Assembly: GCA_902475785.1 (NCBI GenBank)
Contig: CABSAN010000055.1
Coordinates: 1 to 14,288, forward strand
From: an uncultured Collinsella sp.
GTDB lineage: Bacteria > Actinomycetota > Coriobacteriia > Coriobacteriales > Coriobacteriaceae
DNA length: 14,288 nucleotides
Reading direction: 5' to 3'
The notes under the pieces are model-generated. The model was given only the letters and a program-made list of their open reading frames with translations. It was not told the DNA's origin and did not search any database. Below, piece by piece: positions 1-7,095 of the stretch (the stretch's first letter is position 1; each line of letters opens with the position of its first letter). The translations under genes and the position numbers were made by a program.

Positions 1-818
1 CCGGCTGCCGCGTCATGGTCTCGACCGACCATCTCACCCTGCCCGCCAGCATGGATGCCAACTGCGAAGTGCAGGTTACTGAGGGCGACCTGCCGGCACA
101 TCGTCTGGCTTTTGAGGATGCTCGCAAGCTTGCCGCGCAGATCACGCCGGAGCTCACCTTTATCTACGGTTTTGAATGCGATTGGTACGAGGGCTGCGAG
201 CCTTTGGTTGAGCGCTGGTCCCAAGGCGCTGTCATACGCCTGGGCAGCGTGCATTGGATTGGCAACCCAGGCGATATCATGGCCGGTGCCGCGGGTACGG
301 CGGGAACGGAAAACGTCGCTCGCCCCGATACACCCGATTCCCTTTGCGGTTGGATCGACGACGACACCAACCTGCACGTTTGGGAAAACCTGGGGGTACG
401 CGGCGTGTGGGAGCGCTACGTCGACGACTGGTGCCGCGCTTGCGAAAGCCCGCTTAACTTTGATGTGATGGCTCATCCCGACCTGGTCATGCGCTTTTCG
501 AAGGAGGGCTTTGCGCCCGACTTTGACCCCGCACCGTTTTGGCAGCAGATGGCCGAGTGCACGCACGATACGGGCCGCCGCGTTGAGGTCTCGACGGCCG
601 CACCGCGTAAGGGCTTGGACGACTACTACCCCGCAACCGGTCTTTTGCGCTGCTTTGCCCATGCCGAAGTGCCGATCACCTTTGGCTCGGACGCGCACCG
701 CGCCTGCGATATCTGCTGGAGCATCCGCGAGGCCCAGGCCCAAGCCTACGACTGCGGTTATCGAACCTTCGACATCCCCCACCCCACCGGCGAATGGGAG
801 TCCACGCCCCTCGCCTAA
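1..818 (+). CDS. hisK: PHP-family histidinol-phosphatase (HisJ/HisK type), 5' end outside window
   Basis: It likely dephosphorylates L-histidinol phosphate to histidinol, the penultimate substrate of histidine synthesis, in the cytoplasm. The reading frame is open from the first full codon at 3 to the TAA at 816-818, so the start lies upstream. The ATG at 15 is internal, because it sits just before the PHP motif TDH (codons 24-32), which in this family follows an N-terminal HxH metal motif that is missing here. Further PHP metal-site motifs appear in order: GFECD near 170, GSVHW near 247, AHPDL near 472 and GSDAH near 685. GSVH and GSDAH are typical of histidinol-phosphatases of the Bacillus HisJ type. 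It converges on hisE, and the operon's hisB has no phosphatase domain, so this gene would fill the gap. Another PHP phosphoesterase role is possible but less likely. The symbol (hisK or hisJ) is by family only. Confidence 0.85.
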   Translation, partial: GCRVMVSTDHLTLPASMDANCEVQVTEGDLPAHRLAFEDARKLAAQITPELTFIYGFECDWYEGCEPLVERWSQGAVIRLGSVHWIGNPGDIMAGAAGTAGTENVARPDTPDSLCGWIDDDTNLHVWENLGVRGVWERYVDDWCRACESPLNFDVMAHPDLVMRFSKEGFAPDFDPAPFWQQMAECTHDTGRRVEVSTAAPRKGLDDYYPATGLLRCFAHAEVPITFGSDAHRACDICWSIREAQAQAYDCGYRTFDIPHPTGEWESTPLA

Positions 819-819
819 G

Positions 820-852
820 ACTAGTCGTTGGGAACGCTCTCAAACGACTAGT
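820..852. terminator. Inverted repeat between convergent hisK and hisE
   Basis: A perfect 10-bp inverted repeat (ACTAGTCGTT at 820-829, AACGACTAGT at 843-852) with a 13-nt loop lies between the phosphatase stop and the hisE stop. The hisE TAG (848-850) lies inside the right arm. Neither side is followed by a clear T run, so it is not a textbook intrinsic terminator. Its position between convergent genes suggests a bidirectional stop or 3'-end stabilising hairpin. Confidence 0.55.
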
Positions 853-1165
853 GGCGGCGGGCGTTGAGTTCGCCGGCCAGCTCGTCGAGGGTGATGCCGT
901 AGCGCTCGAGCGTCACGAGCAGGTGGTAGACCAGGTCGCCAGCCTCATAGCGAATGTGATCGTGGTCGTTATCCTTGCAGGCCATGATCACCTCGCTCGC
1001 CTCCTCGGCAAGCTTCTTGAGCAGCTCATCCTCGACGTCGGTCAGCAGGCGAGCGGTATAACTCTCCTGCGGCGACGCGTCGCGACGACCGTGAATCACC
1101 TCAGCCAGCCCCGTCAGCGTCTCGCCGATATTTCCATCCTGAACGTTTGCGGTGCGCACACCCAT
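848..1165 (-). CDS. hisE: Phosphoribosyl-ATP pyrophosphatase HisE
   Basis: It hydrolyses phosphoribosyl-ATP to phosphoribosyl-AMP and pyrophosphate, step 2 of histidine synthesis. The 105-aa product has the all-alpha MazG-like fold signature: EELLKKLAEEASEV near residues 46-59, with the metal-binding EExxE at 54-58, then YEAGDLVYHLLV at 73-84 containing the second acidic pair E74 and D77. Length is normal for a stand-alone HisE. The start is the ATG at 1165, preceded by AAGGAA about 9 nt upstream. It is the last gene of the operon and is separated from hisI by 46 bp, so hisI and hisE are not fused as they are in enterobacteria. The stop codon lies in the arm of the convergent hairpin. Confidence 0.95.
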   Translation of the reverse strand: MGVRTANVQDGNIGETLTGLAEVIHGRRDASPQESYTARLLTDVEDELLKKLAEEASEVIMACKDNDHDHIRYEAGDLVYHLLVTLERYGITLDELAGELNARRH

Positions 1166-1211
1166 GGTTCATTCCTTTCTGGTTGGCCAAGCGCCTGGTC
1201 GCGCGCCTGCC

Positions 1212-1541
1212 CTACACGAGTTTCTTAAAGAAGCAGGTACGGTTGCCGGTATGGCAGGCCGGACCCGGCGAGTCGACCTTGACCAGCAGCGTATCGCTAT
1301 CGCAGTCGGCCCAGAGCTCCTTGACCTCCTGCATGTTGCCGCTCGTCGCGCCCTTGTTCCAGAGCTCCTGGCGGCTGCGGCTCCAAAACCACGTGGTACC
1401 GGTCTTGAGCGTCAGCCCCACCGACTCCTCGTTCATCCAGGCAACCATAAGCACCTCGCCGGTGTCGTACTGCTGAACCACACAAGGAATCAGCCCCCTG
1501 GCGTCGTATTTGAGCTCGGACGCAGTTGTCACTTGCTCCAT
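1212..1541 (-). CDS. hisI: Phosphoribosyl-AMP cyclohydrolase HisI
   Basis: It opens the adenine ring of phosphoribosyl-AMP to give ProFAR, step 3 of histidine synthesis, and acts as a zinc- and magnesium-dependent cytoplasmic enzyme. The 109-aa product is a complete stand-alone HisI. It has VAWMNEES near 33-40, WFWSRSR at 51-57, the metal motif DCDSD (D79, C80, D81, D83) and ACHTGNRTCF with C96 and C103, so the three conserved cysteines and three aspartates of the family are all present. The ATG at 1541 directly follows the hisF TAA (1542-1544) with no spacer, and the upstream Shine-Dalgarno match is weak. Translation is therefore probably coupled to hisF. Confidence 0.96.
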   Translation of the reverse strand: MEQVTTASELKYDARGLIPCVVQQYDTGEVLMVAWMNEESVGLTLKTGTTWFWSRSRQELWNKGATSGNMQEVKELWADCDSDTLLVKVDSPGPACHTGNRTCFFKKLV

Positions 1542-2324
1542 TTAAAAATCCAATCTCACGGGAATTCCCTGCGATGCCATATACTCTTTGACTTCGCGAA
1601 TGCTGAAGGTTCCAAAGTGAAAGACGCTCGCCGCCAGCACGGCATCGGCCTCGCCCTCAATCACACCCTCGGCAAAATGCTCGAGCGTACCCACGCCGCC
1701 GCTCGCGATGACGGGAATCGGCACCGCACGCGCCACGGCGCGGGTGAGCGCCAGGTCAAAGCCGGACTTGGTGCCGTCGCGGTCCATACTGGTGAGCAAA
1801 ATCTCGCCGGCGCCGCGACGAGCCGCTTCCTCGGCCCACGCCACCGCGTCGACACCCGTGGCGTTGCGGCCTCCCGCGGTAAAGACCTCCCACCTATCGG
1901 CACCCGGCTCTCCGGGCAAACCGACGCGCTTGGCATCGATCGCCACGACCACGGCCTGGCTGCCAAACGCCGCGGCAGCCTGGCTGATCAGCGACGGGTC
2001 ACGCACGGCGGCAGAGTTGAGCGACACCTTATCGGCACCGGCGGCAACCATGGTCCGCATGCCCGCCAAGTCGCGAAAACCGCCACCCACGGTATAGGGA
2101 ATAGCGAGCTCCTCGGCCGCATGCGCCGCCATCTCGATAGTCGTCGCACGGTTGTCGCTCGTGGCGGTAATGTCCAGGAAGACGACCTCGTCCGCACCCT
2201 CGCGGTCATAGGCACGCGCCAGCTCCACCGGATCGCCCGCATCGCGTAAGCTCACAAAGTTGACGCCCTTGACCACACGACCGTCCTTGACGTCCAGGCA
2301 GGGAATCACGCGCTTGGTAAGCAT
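1542..2324 (-). CDS. hisF: Imidazole glycerol phosphate synthase cyclase subunit HisF
   Basis: This is the cyclase half of IGP synthase. It uses ammonia delivered by HisH to convert PRFAR to imidazole glycerol phosphate and AICAR. The 260-aa product is a full-length (beta-alpha)8 barrel. The N-terminal IPCLDVKDGRVVKG carries catalytic D11, and VVVAID places the second catalytic Asp at 130, matching the positions known for the family. Phosphate-binding loops appear as VGGGFR near 79-84 and IASGGVG in the C-terminal half. A short insert (GLPGEPGADRW) follows strand 5, where family members vary. The start is the ATG at 2324, with a GGGGAGGAG ribosome site overlapping the end of hisA, three bases away. 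It forms an operon with hisA and hisI and should pair with HisH encoded two genes upstream. Confidence 0.97.
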   Translation of the reverse strand: MLTKRVIPCLDVKDGRVVKGVNFVSLRDAGDPVELARAYDREGADEVVFLDITATSDNRATTIEMAAHAAEELAIPYTVGGGFRDLAGMRTMVAAGADKVSLNSAAVRDPSLISQAAAAFGSQAVVVAIDAKRVGLPGEPGADRWEVFTAGGRNATGVDAVAWAEEAARRGAGEILLTSMDRDGTKSGFDLALTRAVARAVPIPVIASGGVGTLEHFAEGVIEGEADAVLAASVFHFGTFSIREVKEYMASQGIPVRLDF

Positions 2325-2327
2325 GGG

Positions 2328-3071
2328 CTACTCCTCCCCTCGGGCGGCGGCCAGCGCCTGTGCCAGCGTAAAGTTGCCTTCGTAGAGCGCACGGCCGGTA
2401 ATGGCGCCTTCAATCGCGACCTCGCCCACCGCGGCCAGTGCGCGGATGTCGTCGAGCGTCGAGATACCGCCCGAAGCCACGACGGGAAAGTCCGCGACCT
2501 CGGCCACATGGCGATACGCCGCCACATCGATGCCCGTCTGCATGCCATCGCGCGCGATGTCGGTATACACCAGATGCTTAAAGCCCAGCTCGGTAAGCTG
2601 CGCCACGGCATCGTCGAGCACCACGCCCGCGCCGTCGCGCCAGCCGTTCACCTTAACCTGGCCGTCGCGTGCGGCAATGTCGGCGACCAGCAGCTCGCCA
2701 AAGCCTTGGGCCGCTACCTCGGCAAAACCCGGCTCGGTCACGAGCACCGTGCCCAGCGCGATACGGCATGCGCCGTAGCCTGCCAACTCGTCGATGCGTG
2801 CAAGCGAGCGGACGCCGCCGCCCACGTCCACGGACAGGCCGTCGACGCCACAGATGGCCTTAATCGCTGCCGAGTTGGCAGCACACGTATCCTCGTCCTC
2901 GCCAAAGGCAGCAGACAGGTCGACGACGTGCACCCAGCTCGCGCCCTGCTCGGCAAACGAGCGGGCAACGGCCACGGGGTCGTCGGAATATACCTTGCAG
3001 CGACTGCGGTCGCCGCGCTCCAGGCGTACGACCTTGCCGCCGATCAGATCGATTGCGGGAAACAGGATCAT
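2328..3071 (-). CDS. hisA: ProFAR isomerase HisA
   Basis: It catalyses the Amadori rearrangement of ProFAR to PRFAR, step 4 of histidine synthesis. The 247-aa product is a (beta-alpha)8 barrel paralogous to HisF. FPAIDLIGGKVVRL contains catalytic D8, and LLVADIAARDG places the second catalytic Asp at about 131. Phosphate sites are VGGGVRS (near 83-89) and VASGGIST. The start ATG at 3071 overlaps the hisH TGA by 4 bp (ATGA), with GAGGAGG 7 nt upstream inside hisH, which indicates coupled translation. In some actinobacteria the HisA homologue is PriA, which also performs the TrpF reaction. The sequence alone does not settle that here, and the plain HisA call is the conservative one. Confidence 0.95.
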   Translation of the reverse strand: MILFPAIDLIGGKVVRLERGDRSRCKVYSDDPVAVARSFAEQGASWVHVVDLSAAFGEDEDTCAANSAAIKAICGVDGLSVDVGGGVRSLARIDELAGYGACRIALGTVLVTEPGFAEVAAQGFGELLVADIAARDGQVKVNGWRDGAGVVLDDAVAQLTELGFKHLVYTDIARDGMQTGIDVAAYRHVAEVADFPVVASGGISTLDDIRALAAVGEVAIEGAITGRALYEGNFTLAQALAAARGEE

Positions 3072-3769
3072 CGGCCAGCCTCCTCGACGATGTTGACGAA
3101 GTTCTTAAGGATGCGCTGACCCAGCGCGGAGGATTTCTCGGGATGGAACTGGCAGCCCCACACGTTGCCATGGCGCACGATGCACGGGAAGCTCCGCGTA
3201 TAGTGCGTGCGCGCCAGCACATCGGCGGCATCGGCGTCGTCGGCCACCGCATAACTGTGGGTGAAGTACATGTTGGCACCCTCGGCAAAACCAGCAAGCA
3301 GCGGATCGGCCGCGCCGGCGGGCGTCATGTGCACCTGGTCCCAGCCCACGTGCGGCACCTTCAGGCGGCTCGACTCCAAGCGCGTGCACGAGCCGCGCAT
3401 AATGCCCAGGCCATCGACCCAGGGACCACCAGCCTGCTCGGAAGCGCTGTCGTCCGCATCCGCACCCTCGTCCGCTGGCACGCCCTCGTTGCCGCGCTCA
3501 AAAAACAGCTGAAGGCCCAGGCAGATGCCGAGCAGCGGAGTTCCGGCAGCAACGGCGTCGAGCGCCGCGTCCGCCTCGCCGCTCTGGCGCATAAAGGCGA
3601 TCGCGTCATAGAACGCGCCCACGCCCGGGATGACCAGGCCGTCGGCGTTGCGGATCTGCTCCGGATCGTCCGACGTGCAGGCGGCGGCACCGGCGCGCGC
3701 AAGCCTGCGCACGACGCTCGACAAGTTGCCCTTGTGGTAGTCGACCACCACGATCTTCGGTTCGCCCAC
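3068..3769 (-). CDS. hisH: Imidazole glycerol phosphate synthase glutaminase subunit HisH
   Basis: This class I glutamine amidotransferase hydrolyses glutamine and channels ammonia to HisF. The 233-aa product carries the triad: nucleophile C83 in GICLGLQLFFE, and H209 and E211 in GCQFHPEKS. The oxyanion loop PGVGAF lies near 48-53. It is longer than the usual 200-215 aa because of an acidic Ala/Asp/Glu-rich insert at about residues 93-116, between the nucleophile region and the GLGIM motif. The start is a GTG at 3769 with an AGGAGGG site 5-6 nt upstream, and MGEPKIVVVDYHKGN is the expected family N-terminus. It is separated from hisB by a 79-bp gap holding a strong palindrome, so it may begin a distal sub-operon (hisH-hisA-hisF-hisI-hisE). 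Confidence 0.96.
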   Translation of the reverse strand: MGEPKIVVVDYHKGNLSSVVRRLARAGAAACTSDDPEQIRNADGLVIPGVGAFYDAIAFMRQSGEADAALDAVAAGTPLLGICLGLQLFFERGNEGVPADEGADADDSASEQAGGPWVDGLGIMRGSCTRLESSRLKVPHVGWDQVHMTPAGAADPLLAGFAEGANMYFTHSYAVADDADAADVLARTHYTRSFPCIVRHGNVWGCQFHPEKSSALGQRILKNFVNIVEEAGR

Positions 3770-3793
3770 GCGACCCTCCTCTTCCCATCATCC

Positions 3794-3834
3794 AAAACCA
3801 CCACAAAGGGGACAGGCACCTTCGTGGTGGTTTT
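3794..3834. repeat. Perfect 11-bp palindromic hairpin in the hisB-hisH gap
   Basis: AAAACCACCAC (3794-3804) is matched exactly by GTGGTGGTTTT (3824-3834). Inside it, AAGG (3806-3809) can pair with CCTT (3819-3822), leaving the loop GGACAGGCA. On the plus strand the arm runs into TTTTTGTCTTT, and on the minus strand it ends in TTTT followed by GG. It could act as a terminator in either direction, and on the minus strand as a partial terminator or RNA-processing hairpin inside the his operon. The core GGGGACAGGCACC looks like a dispersed palindromic element, as inferred from memory of similar intergenic hairpins in other genomes. Confidence 0.7.
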
Positions 3835-3848
3835 TGTCTTTGTAGCGG

Positions 3849-4436
3849 TTACAGCGAACCCTTGGTGCTGGGGATGCCCTGCACGCGGGGATCCAGCTCA
3901 CAGGCGTGGCGCATCGTGCGGCCCACGGCCTTAAAGGCGGCCTCGATAATGTGATGCGAGTTGCCGCCCGCCAGCTCGCGCACGTGCAGCGTGAGCTTGG
4001 CGTCGCGCGCAAAGGCGTAGAAGAACTCGACGGCCAGCTCGGTATCGAAGCTGCCCACGCGCTCGGTCGGCACGGGCAGCTCGCAGTAGGCCTGCCCGCG
4101 GCCCGAAATATCAACAGCAGCCATCACGAGCGTCTCGTCCATGGCGATCGCCGCGTCGGCAAAGCGCGTAATGCCCGCCTTGTCGCCCAGCGCCCGGCAA
4201 AACGCCTCGCCCAGCACAATACCCGTGTCCTCGACGGTGTGGTGCGCATCGACCTCCACGTCGCCCACCGCGTGCACCGTCAAGTCGAACAGACCATGGC
4301 GGCCAAAAGCGTTGAGCATGTGGTCGAAAAACGGCACGCCGGTTGAGATATCGCACACGCCGCTTCCGTCCAGGTCGAGCTTTACGACAATGTCGGTCTC
4401 GCCCGTCTTGCGGGTCACCTCGGCATAGCGGTCCAT
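3849..4436 (-). CDS. hisB: Imidazoleglycerol-phosphate dehydratase HisB (monofunctional)
   Basis: It dehydrates imidazole glycerol phosphate to imidazole acetol phosphate in a manganese-dependent step. The 195-aa product is the usual size of the monofunctional enzyme, with no N-terminal HAD phosphatase domain like that of the E. coli bifunctional HisB. Metal-binding motifs are FFDHML near 36-41, DAHHTVEDTGI near 63-73, MDETL near 98-102, and GGNSHHIIEAAFKA near 157-170. The start ATG at 4436 directly follows the hisC TAG (4437-4439) with no spacer, and AAGGAGGAG lies about 5 nt upstream within hisC. Because the phosphatase domain is absent, histidinol-phosphate hydrolysis must come from elsewhere, presumably the PHP gene at 1-818. 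Confidence 0.97.
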   Translation of the reverse strand: MDRYAEVTRKTGETDIVVKLDLDGSGVCDISTGVPFFDHMLNAFGRHGLFDLTVHAVGDVEVDAHHTVEDTGIVLGEAFCRALGDKAGITRFADAAIAMDETLVMAAVDISGRGQAYCELPVPTERVGSFDTELAVEFFYAFARDAKLTLHVRELAGGNSHHIIEAAFKAVGRTMRHACELDPRVQGIPSTKGSL

Positions 4437-5552
4437 CTACATCTCCTCCTTCACCAGCGCGGCAAACGCAGCCAGCACCTCGTCGTTTTCCTGCGGGGTA
4501 CCCACGGTAATGCGCAGACAGTCCGCAAGCCCCGGCGCGTAGCTAAAGTCGCGCACCAAAATCGAATACTCGTCGCGCAGGCGCTCGCGCACGCGCGTGG
4601 CATGCGGCGTGCGCACGAGCACAAAGTTCGCCGCGCTCGGCCACGCCTCCACGGGCAGACCCTCGGCAGCCATTGCGTGCAGGGCACACAGTTCGCGCTC
4701 GCGCTCAGATGCAACCTGTGCCACCACGGGTGCGTACGCATCGCGGGCACGTACGCAGGCAAGCGCGGCGGCCTGGCTTAGCACGTTAACCGAGTAGATC
4801 TGGCGAATCGCCGCAAACACATCGATGACCTCGGGCACCGCGATCACATAGCCCAGACGCGTGCCGGCGGCGCCGAACACCTTGGACAGCGTATGCAGAA
4901 TCACCAGGTTAGGATGCTCGGCGATAAGCCCCTGCGCCGTGGTAGCCGCGCCAAACGAATCGTCCGCAAACTCAACGTAGGCTTCGTCAACCATGACCAT
5001 GCCGGGGCACGCATCGCACAGCGCCGCGACAAAGTCGAGCGGCGCCACGTCGCCCGTGGGATTGTTGGGCGAGGTCACGATCGCCAGGTTGCACTCGGGT
5101 GCGGCCGCGAACACAGCCGCCTGGTCGAGCTCAAAAGTTGCCGGGTCGCGCCACACGTCGCGCACCTCGGTCTGACAGAGCGACGCAAAGAACGCGTACT
5201 CGCTAAAGCACGGCGGGCAGTTGAGCAGGGTCCGCCCCGCGCCGCCAAACGCCAGCAGGAAGTTATAGAGCAGCTCGTCTCCGCCGTTGCCCACGCAGAT
5301 ATTCTCGCGAGCCACGCCATGCCAAGCGGCAAGCTCGTCGCGCAGGTCGTTGGACATGGGATCGGGGTAGCGGTTGAGCGGCGTAGCAGCCAAGGCCGCA
5401 TCAACCGCCTTGCGCACGCCAGCGGGCACGGGATAGGTGTTCTCGTTGGCCGAAAGATTGATGCGCGTGGGCGTAAAGTTGGGATCGTAGGGCTCAATAC
5501 CGGCCAAGTAGGGCTGGACGAGCTCCTTCATGCGCGGCGTGAGTTCGGCCAT
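4437..5552 (-). CDS. hisC: Histidinol-phosphate aminotransferase HisC
   Basis: This PLP-dependent fold-type I aminotransferase converts imidazole acetol phosphate and glutamate to histidinol phosphate. From the chosen ATG at 5552 the product is 371 aa. It contains INLSANENTYP (31-41), RYPDP (61-65), the SPNNPTG motif (161-167), VDEAYVEF (188-195), and the PLP lysine K224 in LHTLSKVFGAAGTRLGY with the conserved Arg at 232. The start was chosen at MAELTPRMKELVQPYL because a GGGGAGG ribosome site sits about 8 nt upstream and the codon lies 1 bp after the hisD stop. The frame is open 60 bases further upstream, but that would overlap hisD and gives a non-family N-terminus. It is tightly coupled to hisD and hisB. 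Confidence 0.96.
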   Translation of the reverse strand: MAELTPRMKELVQPYLAGIEPYDPNFTPTRINLSANENTYPVPAGVRKAVDAALAATPLNRYPDPMSNDLRDELAAWHGVARENICVGNGGDELLYNFLLAFGGAGRTLLNCPPCFSEYAFFASLCQTEVRDVWRDPATFELDQAAVFAAAPECNLAIVTSPNNPTGDVAPLDFVAALCDACPGMVMVDEAYVEFADDSFGAATTAQGLIAEHPNLVILHTLSKVFGAAGTRLGYVIAVPEVIDVFAAIRQIYSVNVLSQAAALACVRARDAYAPVVAQVASERERELCALHAMAAEGLPVEAWPSAANFVLVRTPHATRVRERLRDEYSILVRDFSYAPGLADCLRITVGTPQENDEVLAAFAALVKEEM

Positions 5553-5553
5553 G

Positions 5554-6990
5554 TTAGGCCTCCCCGCCGGTCGCGCCAGCGCCATCCGAGCCTGCAGCCG
5601 CCAGGTCCACACCCTCGGCGACCGTCGCCACAGCGTCGCCCGGCCAGGCGACCTTGGTCAGGTCGGCCGCGGCCAGTGACTCGACGCTCACGGCATCCTC
5701 GCCCTGCTCCAGCACGCGACGACGCAGGGCGGCAGAGAGCGCGTGCGCCCACAGGCCCTCGGCCTCGGCCAGGCGCTGCGTAGCGGGAGCATCAGAGAGC
5801 AGGCCTTCGGGCGTATAGCAAATGACACTCGAGCGCTTAACGAACTCTTCGACCGAAAGCGGGTTGGAGAACATGGCCGTACCCCCGGTCGGCAGCGTGT
5901 GGTTGGGGCCGGCAACATAATCGCCAAGCGGCTCGGAGCTCCAAGCGCCCACGAAGATGGCGCCAGCGTTGCGAATGCCGCCGAGCAGGCCCATCGCGTC
6001 CTTGCAGTGCAGCTCCAAGTGCTCGGGCGCCACGGTATTCACCGCCTCGACGGCGGCAACCATGTCGGCGGCCACCACGATGGTGCCCTCATTGTCGAGC
6101 GAAGCACGCGTGATCTCGGCACGCGGCGACTGCGCCACCAGGATATCGATGCCTGCCTCGACCTCGCGCGCAAACTGCTCGTCGCAGGTCACCAGATAGC
6201 AGGCTGCCAGCGGATCGTGCTCGGCTTGGGCCATCAGGTCGGCCGCAACCACCATGGGCTTGGCCGTGGCATCGGCCAGCACGCAGACCTCGGAGGGACC
6301 GGCGACCATGTCGATTCCCACGTCGCCCGAGACAATCTGCTTGGCCGCGGCGACAAAGGCGTTGCCCGGGCCGGTGATCTTGTCGACGCGCGGAATGGTC
6401 TCGGTGCCGTACGCCAGCGCGGCCACGGCCTGAGCGCCGCCCACCATATAAATCTCGTCCACGCCACCGAGCTTTGCCGCGGCAAGCGTGTACGGGCTGA
6501 TCAGGCCATCCTTTTGAGGCGGGGTCACCATAACCACGCGCTTGACGCCGGCGACCTTGGCGGGAATGGCGTTCATGAGCACGGTGGAGGGATATTGCGC
6601 GCGGCCGCCCGGTACATAGATGCCGGCCGCCGCGAGCGGGGTCACCTTAACGCCGAGCATCGTGCCGTCCACACGCGTGGTAAACCAGCTCTGCTCGACC
6701 TCGCGCTGGTGGAACTCGCGAATCTGGCGCGCGGCCTTCTCAAGCGCGGCGACAAAGGCCGGGTCGAGGCCTTCAAGCGCGGCATCGATCTGCTCTTGCG
6801 GCAGACGGAAGCTCTGCAGCTCAACGCCGTCAAAGCGGTGGCAATAGTCGCGCACCGCAGCATCGCCGTTGGCACGCACGTTGGCCACGATATCGCGGGC
6901 GGCGTCGACGATGTTTTGCGGCAGCACGCCCTTACGGTTGAGCTGGTTGGTAACGAGGCGCTCGCCGGGAGCAAGCTTGATAGTCTTCAT
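5554..6990 (-). CDS. hisD: Histidinol dehydrogenase HisD
   Basis: This zinc enzyme oxidises histidinol to histidine in two NAD-dependent steps, the last reactions of the pathway. The 478-aa product shows GIYVPGGRAQYPSTVLMN (123-140), ITGPGNAFVAAAKQ (205-218), MVAGPSE (228-234), and the catalytic pair E323-H324 in APEHLELH. Expected zinc ligands appear at Q255, H258, D357 and H416, the spacing known from E. coli HisD. It is about 45 aa longer than the usual 430-435. The excess is an Ala/Gly/Asp-rich C-terminal tail after roughly residue 430, with no recognisable domain. The start ATG at 6990 has AGGGG 8 nt upstream. A 105-bp gap with a strong hairpin separates it from hisZG. Confidence 0.96.
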   Translation of the reverse strand: MKTIKLAPGERLVTNQLNRKGVLPQNIVDAARDIVANVRANGDAAVRDYCHRFDGVELQSFRLPQEQIDAALEGLDPAFVAALEKAARQIREFHQREVEQSWFTTRVDGTMLGVKVTPLAAAGIYVPGGRAQYPSTVLMNAIPAKVAGVKRVVMVTPPQKDGLISPYTLAAAKLGGVDEIYMVGGAQAVAALAYGTETIPRVDKITGPGNAFVAAAKQIVSGDVGIDMVAGPSEVCVLADATAKPMVVAADLMAQAEHDPLAACYLVTCDEQFAREVEAGIDILVAQSPRAEITRASLDNEGTIVVAADMVAAVEAVNTVAPEHLELHCKDAMGLLGGIRNAGAIFVGAWSSEPLGDYVAGPNHTLPTGGTAMFSNPLSVEEFVKRSSVICYTPEGLLSDAPATQRLAEAEGLWAHALSAALRRRVLEQGEDAVSVESLAAADLTKVAWPGDAVATVAEGVDLAAAGSDGAGATGGEA

Positions 6991-7035
6991 ATCGGTATCC
7001 CCTATCGATCGAGGTTTTGTTCGAAAAACGAGAGA

Positions 7036-7068
7036 CCGGGCGGCGGCGCCAGTCGGCCCGCAGCCCGG
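7036..7068 (-). terminator. GC-rich hairpin in the hisZG-hisD gap
   Basis: Read on the minus strand, CCGGGCTGCGG (7068-7058) pairs with CCGCCGCCCGG (7046-7036), 10 of 11 positions. An inner GCC/GGC stem (7057-7055 with 7050-7048) is capped by a GACT loop. A T-rich stretch (TCTCTCGTTTTT) follows. This resembles an intrinsic terminator with a displaced U tract, or an RNA-processing or stabilising hairpin between the first gene and the rest of the operon. The remainder of the 105-bp gap shows only the hisD ribosome site and no promoter I could support. Confidence 0.55.
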
Positions 7069-7095
7069 ACGTTGGGGCGCCCGTGCGTGCTCGCG

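Noticed and set aside
1152..2249. Plus-strand open frame of 365 codons opposite hisI and hisF
   Set aside because: It is a shadow of the his genes. The translation is His/Arg/Gly-rich with no family motifs.
5553..5612. Upstream extension of hisC by 20 codons
   Set aside because: It overlaps the hisD end, and the chosen ATG has a strong ribosome site and the expected family N-terminus.
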